DNA of 64,000 nucleotides. It comes from Massilia sp. Root133. Its GTDB lineage: Bacteria > Pseudomonadota > Gammaproteobacteria > Burkholderiales > Burkholderiaceae_D. Below, piece by piece: positions 17,962-26,667 of this stretch. Every line of letters begins with the position of its first letter. The stretch's first letter is position 1. The DNA lies in contig NZ_LMEW01000033.1 of the NCBI RefSeq assembly GCF_001426525.1, positions 1 through 64,000 of the forward strand, given 5' to 3'. The translations under genes were made by a program, and so were the position numbers. Below the pieces are notes generated by a model. That model searched no databases, was not told the DNA's origin, and saw nothing but the letters and a program-made list of their open reading frames with translations.

Positions 17962-19149
17962 TCAGTCGTCGTGCTCGGCTTCGCTCTTGCCGAGGTCCGC
18001 CTTCAGCAGGAAGCTGCCGCCGGCCGCGACGACGTCTCCCGCCGCCAGCCCGCGCACGATCTCGATCCGCTTGCCGTCCGAGCGCCCGGGCACGACGTCG
18101 CGCAGCGCGAATCCGGCCTTCGTGCGGACGAACACGACGCTGTGCTCGTGGATTGTCTGGATGGCATCGCCGGAGACCGTGACCGGCACCTGCGCCTGCG
18201 GCCCCATCAAGTCGACGCTGGCCAGCATGCCCGGCCGCAGGCGCGCGTCGCGGTTCGGCAGGACGATGCGTGCCGTCGCCATGCGCGTCGTCTCGCCGAG
18301 GACAGGGCCGACGAAGGCGACGGTGCCGTCGATCTCGCCCGGCTGCGTGCCGACGCTGATCTTGGCCGCCATGCCCGCGCCGACCTGGCCCAGGCTGTCG
18401 GCGGGCACGGCCGCTTCGATCCACACGTGCGACAGGTCGGCGATGGTCAGCAACGGCTTCGTCTCGTCGACCGCCTGGCCCGCGACGGCGGGCCTGTCGA
18501 CAACGACGCCGTTCAGCGGTGCGCGCATCGTCACGCTGCTGGACACGCCGCCGCCCGCCTCGATGCCGAGGGCCGCCAGGCGCTGCGTGGCGGCCTGCGC
18601 GGCGATCTCCGCTTCCTGCATCGCCGTCGCCGCGGCTTCCAGATCCTGGCGGGCCGAGATACGCTCGTCCCACAGCGTCTTTTCGCGCTGATACGTCGTG
18701 CGGGCGAGCTGCAGGCGCTGGCGCGCGCTGGCGGCCTCGGCACGCCACTGCGCGACGGCCGGGCTCTGGATCGTCACCAGCGCCTGGCCCTTGCGTACCA
18801 GGGCGCCCGGCGCCACGAGCACGGCCTGCACGATGCCCGGCGCGGGCGCGGCCAGCGCGACGGTGCGTTCCGCGTCGGTTTTGACTTGCGCGGGCAGGTG
18901 CAGCCGTTGCCGCAAGGTGGCCGGAGCGGCCGTGTCGAGGGCGACGCCGTTGGCCTTGATCTGCGCCGCCGTCATCGCGATGCCGCGTGCGCCCGCGTCT
19001 TCCGCTGCGCCGGTTTCCGCGCCGCGGTCGTCGTGACCGTGCGCATCTTTGGTGGGGACCGCATCCTGGCGCGTAAACAGCATCAGGCCGGCAAGGAGGA
19101 GGGCGAACGCGCACATCAGCGCGATCGCCAGGGTCTGTTTCTTCGTCAT
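17962..19149 (-). CDS. czcB: Periplasmic adaptor of metal RND efflux, CzcB family
   Basis: This 395-residue membrane fusion protein links the CzcA-type pump to the outer membrane channel. It has an N-terminal anchor helix (about 7-25), a short His/Asp-bearing stretch (DAHGHDD) that may bind metal, a barrel-sandwich part beginning LRQRLHLPAQVKTD, an alpha-hairpin around 130-200, and a C-terminal MPC-like region (GDVVAAGGSFLLKADLGKSE). It lies between czcC and czcA with ten-base gaps. Confidence 0.92.
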   Translation of the reverse strand: MTKKQTLAIALMCAFALLLAGLMLFTRQDAVPTKDAHGHDDRGAETGAAEDAGARGIAMTAAQIKANGVALDTAAPATLRQRLHLPAQVKTDAERTVALAAPAPGIVQAVLVAPGALVRKGQALVTIQSPAVAQWRAEAASARQRLQLARTTYQREKTLWDERISARQDLEAAATAMQEAEIAAQAATQRLAALGIEAGGGVSSSVTMRAPLNGVVVDRPAVAGQAVDETKPLLTIADLSHVWIEAAVPADSLGQVGAGMAAKISVGTQPGEIDGTVAFVGPVLGETTRMATARIVLPNRDARLRPGMLASVDLMGPQAQVPVTVSGDAIQTIHEHSVVFVRTKAGFALRDVVPGRSDGKRIEIVRGLAAGDVVAAGGSFLLKADLGKSEAEHDD

Positions 19150-19159
19150 GGTGTTCTCT

Positions 19160-20392
19160 TCAATCTTGATCGGTGCCGGCGAGGCGTTCGATGTCGGCCC
19201 AGGCGCGCCAGGCGGTTTCCAGGCTGTCCCATTGGCGCGTCTGCACCTGGAACCATGTGCGCTGCGCGTCGAGCACGTCCAGGAAGGAAAACTTCCCGTA
19301 CTCGAATCCTTTCAGCGTCTGCTCGTACGCGGTCTTCGCGCCGGGCACGACGTCGTCGCGCAGCAGCCGGGCTTCCTGTTTCGCCGTTGCGTAGCGCGTG
19401 TGGGCGGCCGTCAGCGCGGCCGCCGTCTCGACCCGGGCTGCAGCCAGGTCGTCGTTCGCTGCATCGGTACGGCGCAAGGCCGCACGCAGGGCGTCCTCGT
19501 TGCGGTTGAACAGGGGCAGCGGCACGGACAGGCCGACGACGGCCTGGCGCCGGCCCGCCTGGTCATCCTTTTGCGTGCCCACGGACAGGGTGACGTCCGG
19601 CACGCGCGCCGCCCGCTCGACGTCCGCCTGCGCTTGCCGCGCCGCGAGCTGGCCGCGGGCGCGGCGGACGGCGGTGGATTCGCGGGCCAGCAAGGTCTCG
19701 ATGGGGGCGGCGTCAGGCAACCGGTCGCTGTCGTCTTCCAGCGCCAGGGTGTCCGCGGGACGGCCGACCAGCGCGGCCAGCCTTGTGCGTGCGATGGCCA
19801 GTGCGGCCGTCGCCTGGGTCAGCGCGGTCGATGCGTCGACCGCGGCGAGGCGGGCCCGCGTCTCGTCGATCGGCGAGATTTTTCCGGCCGCCACGCGCTT
19901 GCCGGCCACGTCGACGGTCCGGCGCGCGAGGTCCGTCAAGGCCTGGGCAAGCGCGAGCCGGTGTCCGGCGATCAGGACGTCGTGATAGGCGGCGATGACG
20001 TCGGCCCGGATGGCCTGCCGCTGCGCCAGCCGGTCGCCGCGCGCCACGTCGGCTGCGCCCTGGGCGAGGGCGACGCGGGCCCGGCGTTTGCCGCCGAGCT
20101 CGATCGGCTGGTTGATCTGCACGGTGGTCGTGCGCGTGCCCGCCTGCTGGCCTTCGCGCAGCCAGGACAGCTCGGGATTCGGCAGGCGGCCGGCCTGGCC
20201 GACGAGGGCTTCGCTCGCCGCCACCTCATGCGCGGCCGCGCGCGCGGCGGGCTGGTCGAGGGCGAGCCGGATCGCTGTGGATAAGCCGATGGGGGCGGTG
20301 TCCGCCGCGACGCGCAGGGGCTCGGCGCCGCAGCGCCATGCCAATGCGGATGCGAGGACGAACATCGCCAGTCTTTGTCTGGATGTGTTCAT
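19160..20392 (-). CDS. czcC: Outer membrane channel of metal RND efflux, CzcC family
   Basis: This 410-residue TolC-type protein has a signal peptide (ending about residue 24, WRCGA) and two OEP repeats with the family's QAGRLPNPELSW and GKFSFLDVLDAQRTW motifs. AGGAG lies eight bases before the ATG at 20392. A longer in-frame open frame runs through the repeat element at 20409-20542 and is not credible. It is the first gene of czcCBA. Confidence 0.92.
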   Translation of the reverse strand: MNTSRQRLAMFVLASALAWRCGAEPLRVAADTAPIGLSTAIRLALDQPAARAAAHEVAASEALVGQAGRLPNPELSWLREGQQAGTRTTTVQINQPIELGGKRRARVALAQGAADVARGDRLAQRQAIRADVIAAYHDVLIAGHRLALAQALTDLARRTVDVAGKRVAAGKISPIDETRARLAAVDASTALTQATAALAIARTRLAALVGRPADTLALEDDSDRLPDAAPIETLLARESTAVRRARGQLAARQAQADVERAARVPDVTLSVGTQKDDQAGRRQAVVGLSVPLPLFNRNEDALRAALRRTDAANDDLAAARVETAAALTAAHTRYATAKQEARLLRDDVVPGAKTAYEQTLKGFEYGKFSFLDVLDAQRTWFQVQTRQWDSLETAWRAWADIERLAGTDQD

Positions 20393-20408
20393 GCGTGCTC
20401 CTGAAAAT

Positions 20409-20542
20409 GGGAGCGTCGAAAAACCTGCTGCGCGTTGCCCTATCGTCGCGGACGGCGAGTCCTGCGATGCTCGCTGTACTAGCGTACAGCTGTGCTTCTC
20501 GAACGACATTGCTGCCGCTCGCGACGGTTTTTCGAGGCTCCC
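20409..20542. mobile_element. MITE-like structured repeat with 17-bp terminal inverted repeats
   Basis: GGGAGCGTCGAAAAACC (20409-20425) matches the reverse complement of GGTTTTTCGAGGCTCCC (20526-20542) at 16 of 17 positions. The 100-base interior holds a second palindrome, GCTGTAC-TAGC-GTACAGC (20474-20491). No transposase is present. It may be a miniature transposable element or a REP-type repeat. It occupies the gap between czcC and the czcI-like gene. Confidence 0.55.
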
Positions 20543-20595
20543 GATGGTCGATTCAGGCGCGCGGGGATTTGTGAGGGATCAACGCCGCGCGCGGG

Positions 20596-20940
20596 TCAGG
20601 CGGCGGCAGGCCATTGCGGCCGTTCGGGACGGCTCGCGGGCGGCGCTTTGAGGTAGGGCGGGAAGAAGGCGATGCTTGAAGCGTGCCGGCGCTCGGCCGG
20701 TATCACGACGAACGACGCGGGCAGGCAGGCCGTGTGTCCGAACGTGCAGGCCGCGCAGTGCGGGTCGGCCAGGGACGCGCCGTCGTCGTCGGCCACGAAC
20801 ACGGGTCCGTCTACGCCCGGCGCGACGACGCTGTGGTGGCTCACGCCGGCCGGCGTCATCGCGCAGCACTTGTCCGCCACGGCCAGGGCGACCTGGAATG
20901 GGTAGACGACCAGCAGCAGGATGAGGATCAGGCGGCGCAT
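20596..20940 (-). CDS. CzcI-like small metal-response protein
   Basis: From the ATG at 20940 this is a 114-residue protein with a signal peptide MRRLILILLLVVYPFQVALA, very like CzcI openings. Histidines and cysteines follow (DKCCAM, SHHSVV, DPHCAACTFGHTACLP). CzcI proteins precede czcCBA operons and are thought to modulate their expression or metal binding. It is upstream of czcC on the same strand, separated by the structured repeat. An ATG six codons upstream is also possible. Neither start has a clear ribosome site. Confidence 0.72.
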   Translation of the reverse strand: MRRLILILLLVVYPFQVALAVADKCCAMTPAGVSHHSVVAPGVDGPVFVADDDGASLADPHCAACTFGHTACLPASFVVIPAERRHASSIAFFPPYLKAPPASRPERPQWPAAA

Positions 20941-21113
20941 GGCGCAATGATACCGCATTAAAAGATGGCTTTATTCATCAATGAGCGGCCTCAACCAATC
21001 ACGGGAATCAGGTTGGGTTCGCAACCGATCTGCATATACCTTTATCGGGAGGGTTTATCCATATGTGGATGATTCCGGAAATAAACGATTGAACTCGCTG
21101 GAGGGTCGCCGTA

Positions 21114-21701
21114 ATGAAAAGCGCAAATATACTTGGCGGAATTTTTTTATTGGGAACTTTATCCGCCTGTTGTAATCCACCGTTGGTATCCACAATCGAC
21201 GTCCCGAAATTACCGCAGCAGGCGTCGAACTGGTGCTGGGCGGCGAGCGGCCAGATGACCATGCGTTTCCTGGGCCATGACGTCGCCCAATGCGTGGAAG
21301 CGAATACCCGTTTCGGCCTCGCGACGTGCTGCGAAAATAATTCCGGAAGCTGCAATAACGGCGGGTGGCCGGAATACGAGAAATACGGTTTTACGGCCGA
21401 CCAGACCTCCGATACGGCACTCACGTTCAGCCAGATCAAATCGCAGATTTACTGCAAAAAGAAACCCATCGCATTCAGCTGGCACTGGCTCGGCGGCGGT
21501 GGCCACATGATGGTCGTAAAAGGCTATTTCACAGTGAATGGCGTGCAATACGTGGACGTCAACGATCCCGAGCCTTATACGGATCTGGATACGCTGGCCG
21601 GCGGCACGGAAACCATCATGACGTATGCCGATTACGTCAGCCGTACGGGTGACCACACCCATTGGAACGACTATTACAACATCACGTACAAAGGTGACTG
21701 A
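21114..21701 (+). CDS. Papain-like (C70-type) cysteine peptidase lipoprotein
   Basis: This 195-residue lipoprotein has the lipobox LSAC at about residues 16-19. The peptidase motifs are QQASNWCWAAS (catalytic Cys), GGGGHMMVVKGY (catalytic His) and YVDVNDPEP (Asn/Asp), as in the AvrRpt2/C70 papain-like family. Two further cysteine clusters (ATCCENNSGSC) may form disulfides. GGAGGG precedes the ATG. It is followed one base later by another lipoprotein gene, so the two are probably co-translated. Substrate unknown. Confidence 0.82.
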   Translation: MKSANILGGIFLLGTLSACCNPPLVSTIDVPKLPQQASNWCWAASGQMTMRFLGHDVAQCVEANTRFGLATCCENNSGSCNNGGWPEYEKYGFTADQTSDTALTFSQIKSQIYCKKKPIAFSWHWLGGGGHMMVVKGYFTVNGVQYVDVNDPEPYTDLDTLAGGTETIMTYADYVSRTGDHTHWNDYYNITYKGD

Positions 21702-21702
21702 C

Positions 21703-22323
21703 ATGCGCAAACTTCCTTTCGCGTTGGTCGTTGCGGTCGTCCTCTTCCTCGCCGGCTGCCAGACGAGCCAACCCCGCCCCAACCACAGCCAGGACACCGC
21801 AGCGCAGCATGGCCTGGCCACGCTCCGGCAGGTCGTCAATGCCGGCAACTATGCGTCGCTCGGTTTCGAGTCGGAGGCCGAGGTACGCCAGGCCACGCTC
21901 GGCGAGCCGCTGCAGGTCTACCGGGTCCAGCTCGACGCCCTGCGTGCGTTTACCGAGAACACCGATCCGGAAACGCTGCTCGTCGACATCCGCCGCAGCC
22001 TGTACCCCGTCAAGGTCGGCGACCGGGTGGCCACGTCGATCTTCGTCACCGGGTCGCGCGAAGGCTGGCGGGCGTCCGAACTGGGCAACGCGGCCGTGGC
22101 ACGGCTCGTCAGCCGCTATCGTCACGGCGCCGGCGATTTCGTCGTGCACGTGGCGGCGATGAAATCCTGGTTCGTCGCCGACCGGGTCGAAGGCAAGCTC
22201 ATGCTGACACCCGTCATGGACGACCCGCGCACCAAGCTCCGGGCGGGAGAAACCGTGCCGGCGGACGTCGTCTTCCTGCAGCTCAAGGCGGCGTCCGAAG
22301 GCTACAACGGCTTGCCGCAGTAG
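21703..22323 (+). CDS. Lipoprotein of unknown function paired with the C70 peptidase
   Basis: This 206-residue protein has a lipobox LAGC at about residues 16-19. The soluble part has no family that I recognise. The start is the ATG one base after the peptidase stop. A longer open frame begins inside the peptidase gene and is rejected. Pairing with the peptidase suggests a partner, inhibitor or substrate-presenting lipoprotein, but this is inference only. Confidence 0.75.
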   Translation: MRKLPFALVVAVVLFLAGCQTSQPRPNHSQDTAAQHGLATLRQVVNAGNYASLGFESEAEVRQATLGEPLQVYRVQLDALRAFTENTDPETLLVDIRRSLYPVKVGDRVATSIFVTGSREGWRASELGNAAVARLVSRYRHGAGDFVVHVAAMKSWFVADRVEGKLMLTPVMDDPRTKLRAGETVPADVVFLQLKAASEGYNGLPQ

Positions 22324-22326
22324 CGA

Positions 22327-23703
22327 TCACCCGCCAAGCTGGCGGAACGGGTCGAAGGCCAGGTCGATCAGGCGGCGCTTGCGCACGACGATTTCCGCGC
22401 TCGCCGTCATGCCGTAGCGCAGCGGGTACGACGTGTCGCCCACGGTGTAGTGATCGCGCTCGAGGGCGACGCGGCCTTCGTACACGGGCAGCCGCGTCTG
22501 CGGCGAGGCCCGGGTCGCGGGCGCGATGGTCTGCAAGGTGCCGTCGATGATGCCGTAGCGCTGGTAGGGAAAGGCGTTGAATTTCACCTGCACCGGCAAG
22601 CCTTCGCGAAGGAAGGCGCGGTCCTGCTCGGGGATCTCGATCTTCAGCAGGGGCCGCGTGTTCTTCGGCACGATGCCGCCCAGCGGGGTGTTCGCCTGGA
22701 TCTTGTCGCCGGGCTGCGTGGACGTCACCTCCGTGATCACGCCGTCCACGGGCGCAAGGATGCGCAGGAAATTGTCCTTGTCGATGTTCTCGAACTGGAT
22801 GCGCGATGCCGCATCCGCCACCAGGCGCGCCGTCTGCACCTGCAGCCGCAGCTTTTCCTCGACGTTGGTCGCCTCGCGCGTCGCCGCTTCGTACTGCAGG
22901 CGCAGGCTCGCGAGCTGCTGGCCGCTCGTCTCCAGTTGCGAGCGGGCCTCGGTCGTCTCCAGGCTCTGGCGCGCGGAGAGCTCGCTCGCGCGCGATTCCG
23001 CCACGCGCACCGCGTTCTCGGCCGCCTGCAGCGCATTCTTCTTGCCCTCCACCTGCAGTTGCGAGACCCCGCCGCCGCCCGGCAGCGCGAACAGGCGCTC
23101 GTACTTGGCCGCCTCATCGCGCGCCGCATCCCGTGCCCGGCGCGCGTCGTCGAGGTTCGTGCGCGCTTCCTGCGCCTGCGCGCGCTGGCCGGCGGCGAGG
23201 CGGCTCGTGCCCTCGGCCTGGCGGCGCTCGTGCTGGCGTTCCTCCGTGTCCATCGCTTCCTTGAGCGCGGCCACCCGCTCGTCCAACAAGGCTTTCTTTT
23301 GCGGGAATTCCTTCCATTCGCGCTCCGCGTCTTCCAGTTTCAGGCGCGCCTCCAGCGCATTGCGCGCCGCCTCGATGGCGCCCCTCGCGTACAGCCGCGC
23401 CACCACGTCGCCCTTGAGCACGGGCTGCCCCTCGGCGATGTAGATGTTGGCCAGTTCGCCGTCGATGGGCGCATACAGCCGGCGCACCTCGGACGCCGGC
23501 ACCAGCGTGCCCGGCGCCATCACGAGCACGTCCGCGCGGCCGAAGAACGACCACGCCAGGCCGGCCAGCACCAGCGCCACCATCACGTAGATGGCCAGGT
23601 GCGTGAAGCGCGCCGGCGTGGCCGTCAGGATGCCGATGCCCTCGTCGCTGTGGTCTTCCAGCGCGCCGATCAGCGGGCGCAGGGGTTTGTCACTCGTTGC
23701 CAT
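22327..23703 (-). CDS. HlyD-family periplasmic adaptor
   Basis: This 458-residue membrane fusion protein has one N-terminal membrane helix (about 34-54, HLAIYVMVALVLAGLAWSFF). A lipoyl-like half follows (IDGELANIYIAEGQPVLKGD), then a very long coiled-coil hairpin (about 110-310, rich in Ala/Glu/Arg), then the second lipoyl half and beta-barrel (APVDGVITEV, PLLKIEIPEQDRAFLREG). This is the form used with type I and C39 ABC exporters. It is last in an overlapping operon with a double-FHA protein and a TolC channel. The peptide exporter at 37446-40502 has no adaptor of its own, so this is the obvious partner. Confidence 0.9.
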   Translation of the reverse strand: MATSDKPLRPLIGALEDHSDEGIGILTATPARFTHLAIYVMVALVLAGLAWSFFGRADVLVMAPGTLVPASEVRRLYAPIDGELANIYIAEGQPVLKGDVVARLYARGAIEAARNALEARLKLEDAEREWKEFPQKKALLDERVAALKEAMDTEERQHERRQAEGTSRLAAGQRAQAQEARTNLDDARRARDAARDEAAKYERLFALPGGGGVSQLQVEGKKNALQAAENAVRVAESRASELSARQSLETTEARSQLETSGQQLASLRLQYEAATREATNVEEKLRLQVQTARLVADAASRIQFENIDKDNFLRILAPVDGVITEVTSTQPGDKIQANTPLGGIVPKNTRPLLKIEIPEQDRAFLREGLPVQVKFNAFPYQRYGIIDGTLQTIAPATRASPQTRLPVYEGRVALERDHYTVGDTSYPLRYGMTASAEIVVRKRRLIDLAFDPFRQLGG

Positions 23704-25273
23704 CGCCGCCTCCTGTCAGGGCCAGCTTGCGCAGGTCGCTCGCCGCCTGCGCATACGTGTCGCGGAATGCCGGGACGTACGCCGAGATCGTCGCGAACGC
23801 GCGCTGGTGCGCCGGCTGCTCGTCCTGCCACTGGCGCACCATCCGGCTCAGGCGCGCACCGTCGGCCGCGTCGCGCACGGGGGCCGCCGCGCCGCCGCGC
23901 CCATGGACGAACCGTTCCACGTCGCCGACCCAGGCGATTTCCGCCACGAGCACCCTGGCATCCGCATTGTGGGTGCCCAGGCGCCGCATGCGGGTCTCGG
24001 CCTGCACGGTGCGATCGAAGCGGCGCGCCTTCAGGTCCGCCATCCACTGCGGCAGTTCCGCTTTCAGCAGGGCTTCCGTGCCCAGCGCCTTCATGTCCGC
24101 ATTGTCCGGGTCGCGCGCGAGACGGTCGTCGGCGAGGCGGGCCGCGGTCGCGAAATCGCCGCGGTCGACGAGGCCCTGCAACGCGCGCTCCGGCGCGCCG
24201 GCCAACTGGAACAGCAGGATGAGCACCACCACCAGCGCCCCTGCCATGGCCAGCCAGCGGCGCAGGCGCGCGGGGTCGGCATCGCCGGCGGCGCCCATTG
24301 CATCCAGCAGGGCGGCCGTCATCAGGGCGGCCTGCCCGCGCTTGTCGTGCCTGATGCGGGCCGGTTCCGCAGCGGCGGGGTTCACCTCGTCTTCCTGCGC
24401 GCCGGGCTGCTCGTCGGCGCAAAAGATGTCGAGGAAGGAGCCGGCCGACGCGACGAACGTCGTGTGGTCCGCATCCATCGCCGCGGGGGAGGCCGCCGGC
24501 TGCAACGACACCCGCGTGACGGTCGGCTCGGGCCCGGCCTGTTCCCATTGCAGGCGCACGCGGTAGACGAAGTGATGACCGCCGAACGCGAGCACGTCGC
24601 CGTCCTCCAGCGCATGGGCGTGCTCGTCGAGCCGCACTGCGCCGATGAACGTGCCGTTCGTGCTGCCCAGGTCTTCCACGTACGGCACGCCCGCCTTGAG
24701 GAAGATGTGCGCGTGGCGGCGCGACAGATAGCCGACCTGGTGCGGTTCCTTCGCCTTGTAGCGCGCGAACGTGTCGTCCACCTTGCTGATCAGGAAGGGA
24801 AAGCTGGTGATGACGATGGCTTCCAGCCCGAGATCGGCGCGTTCCGGTTCCAGCGTGAGACTGGCGAGCCGCGCCACCGGCGCCGCTGCCGGCGGCGACG
24901 CCTGCAGCCGCACCCGGTACGCGAGCACGCGCGCCAGGCCGACCTCGTCGCCGTCGTGCAGCCGCAGGATGCCGTGCCTCACGGCCACGCCGTTGACGGT
25001 GGTGCCGTTCTTGCTGCCCAGGTCGGCGATATACGCGTCGCCACCCTCGACGAAGACGCGCGCATGGCGGCGCGACAAATCGGCCACGATCTCGGGCGGA
25101 TACGCGGCGAACGGCGGCTCGGTGCGGCCGATGGCGAACAGGCCGTCGTCGATGGCGAGCGGACCGAGCTCGGGATGGTTCAGCGGTTCGAGCACGATGC
25201 CGACGCGTTGAAGAGGCGGTGCCTGCATCTTGCCGACCAGGACTTCGTCAGGCGCCATCGGAGCGTCTTTCAA
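23690..25273 (-). CDS. Membrane protein with two FHA domains
   Basis: This 527-residue protein has FHA domain 1 (about 45-120, FAIGRTE, LSRRHARV, LGSKNGTTVNG) and FHA domain 2 (about 170-250, LSRRHAHI, LGSTNGTFIGA). FHA domains bind phosphothreonine. A linker, one membrane helix (about 358-376, LAMAGALVVVLILLFQL) and a C-terminal helical, probably periplasmic part follow. It overlaps the TolC gene by four bases (TTGA) and the adaptor gene by 14. That suggests a link between phosphorylation and channel assembly. The TTG start is inferred from the overlap; an ATG lies five codons in. Confidence 0.88.
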   Translation of the reverse strand: MKDAPMAPDEVLVGKMQAPPLQRVGIVLEPLNHPELGPLAIDDGLFAIGRTEPPFAAYPPEIVADLSRRHARVFVEGGDAYIADLGSKNGTTVNGVAVRHGILRLHDGDEVGLARVLAYRVRLQASPPAAAPVARLASLTLEPERADLGLEAIVITSFPFLISKVDDTFARYKAKEPHQVGYLSRRHAHIFLKAGVPYVEDLGSTNGTFIGAVRLDEHAHALEDGDVLAFGGHHFVYRVRLQWEQAGPEPTVTRVSLQPAASPAAMDADHTTFVASAGSFLDIFCADEQPGAQEDEVNPAAAEPARIRHDKRGQAALMTAALLDAMGAAGDADPARLRRWLAMAGALVVVLILLFQLAGAPERALQGLVDRGDFATAARLADDRLARDPDNADMKALGTEALLKAELPQWMADLKARRFDRTVQAETRMRRLGTHNADARVLVAEIAWVGDVERFVHGRGGAAAPVRDAADGARLSRMVRQWQDEQPAHQRAFATISAYVPAFRDTYAQAASDLRKLALTGGGDGNE

Positions 25274-26667
25274 TGCTGCGCCGCATCGGCCACCTCCACC
25301 GGCGGCCAGCCGCCGCCCAGCGCCTTGTACAGCGTCACCGTGTCGGACAGGACCTGCTGCTGGTTGGCGAGCAGCGCCAGCTGGGCCCCGAGCAGGGTGC
25401 GCTCGGTCTCGAACACTTCCAGCTGCGACGCCACGCCCTCCTTGCGCTGCGCATCCGTCGTGCTGGCCACGAGCCGCAACTGGTCGACCTGCTGCTGCAA
25501 TTCTCCCCGCTGCTTCTTGTGCGCCTCCAGGTTGACGAGCGCGTTTTCCACGTCTTCGAACGCGGCCATGACGGTCTGGCGATACGCCTGCTCCGCCACC
25601 TTCGTCTGCGCCTCGCTCGTGCGCACGCGCGCCTTCACGCCCGGGTCGAGAATCGGGAAATTAATGCTGGGCAGCAGCCCGAACGTGAACGATTTCAGCA
25701 AGGTCGACAGCGCGAAGCTGGACGTGCCGCCGCGCCCCGTCAGACTGATCGACGGCAGTTGCGCCAGCTTGGCCTGCCCCGTCAGGTCGTACGCTTCCAG
25801 CACGCGGTATTCGGCCGCGACGACGTCGGGCCGGCGCTTCAATAATTGCGACGGCAGGCCGCCCGGCACCTCGGGCAAGCGTACCCGCTCCTGCAGGCGG
25901 CCGGCAGGCATCTGGAAGTCGCCGGCCGGTACGCCGATCAAGGTCGCCAGCGCATTGCCGGCCAGTGCGCGCAGGCGCTGTAATTCGATCAGCTCCGTAC
26001 TCAGGCGGTTGACCTCGGCCGATTGCTGCAGCACACGCGTGTGCGGGATGAGGCCGTTCTGCTCCATCGCCTGGTACGTGGTGAGAATGTCGCGGTTGCG
26101 GGCCAGCGTCTGGCGCTGCTGGTCGATCTGTTCGTCGAATTGCAGGATCTGGAAATACGTCGTCGACACGTCCGACACGAGTTTCAGATAACCCGCGCGC
26201 CACTCGGCCTCGGTGGCGGAAAACTCGGCTTTCTGCGCCTGCACGCCCTTTTCGACCTTGCCCCAGATATCGATGTCCCAGTTGGTCTGCGTGGCCAGGT
26301 TGAACTGCTTCGTGAACGGTTGACCCGTGACCTTCTGGAAGCTCGCGCCCGCACCCGCGTCGAGCGTGGGCAGCGCGCCTGCCCGCGCCTCTCCGATCTG
26401 CGCGTTGGCCACGCCGATGCGCGCGGCGAGCACGGCCAGGTCGACATTGCCGGCGAGCGCGCGGCTGACGAGCTGGTCGAGGTAGGGATCGCGGAATTCG
26501 TGCCACCAGTCCGGCACGATCAGCTCCGTCTTGGACAGCGGCAAGCTGGCCGAGTTCGCCCACGCCGTCTTGGCCGGCACGGACGGCCGCGCGTACGGGC
26601 GCATGCCGACGTCCGCGCAAGCGGCAAGCAGCAGGGCGGCAACCAGGCAAAGGAGACGGCCGGTCAT
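25270..26667 (-). CDS. TolC/NodT-type outer membrane efflux lipoprotein
   Basis: This 465-residue outer membrane channel has a lipobox LAAC at about residues 15-18 and two OEP repeats with WWHEFRDPYLDQLVSRAL, ALPTLDAGAG and the duplicated QTVMAAFEDVENALVNL motif. The ATG at 26667 overlaps the stop of the HD-GYP gene by four bases (ATGA). A 23-codon upstream extension is therefore rejected. Its operon mates are an HlyD adaptor and FHA proteins rather than an RND pump, so it probably serves a type I-like exporter. Confidence 0.9.
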   Translation of the reverse strand: MTGRLLCLVAALLLAACADVGMRPYARPSVPAKTAWANSASLPLSKTELIVPDWWHEFRDPYLDQLVSRALAGNVDLAVLAARIGVANAQIGEARAGALPTLDAGAGASFQKVTGQPFTKQFNLATQTNWDIDIWGKVEKGVQAQKAEFSATEAEWRAGYLKLVSDVSTTYFQILQFDEQIDQQRQTLARNRDILTTYQAMEQNGLIPHTRVLQQSAEVNRLSTELIELQRLRALAGNALATLIGVPAGDFQMPAGRLQERVRLPEVPGGLPSQLLKRRPDVVAAEYRVLEAYDLTGQAKLAQLPSISLTGRGGTSSFALSTLLKSFTFGLLPSINFPILDPGVKARVRTSEAQTKVAEQAYRQTVMAAFEDVENALVNLEAHKKQRGELQQQVDQLRLVASTTDAQRKEGVASQLEVFETERTLLGAQLALLANQQQVLSDTVTLYKALGGGWPPVEVADAAQH

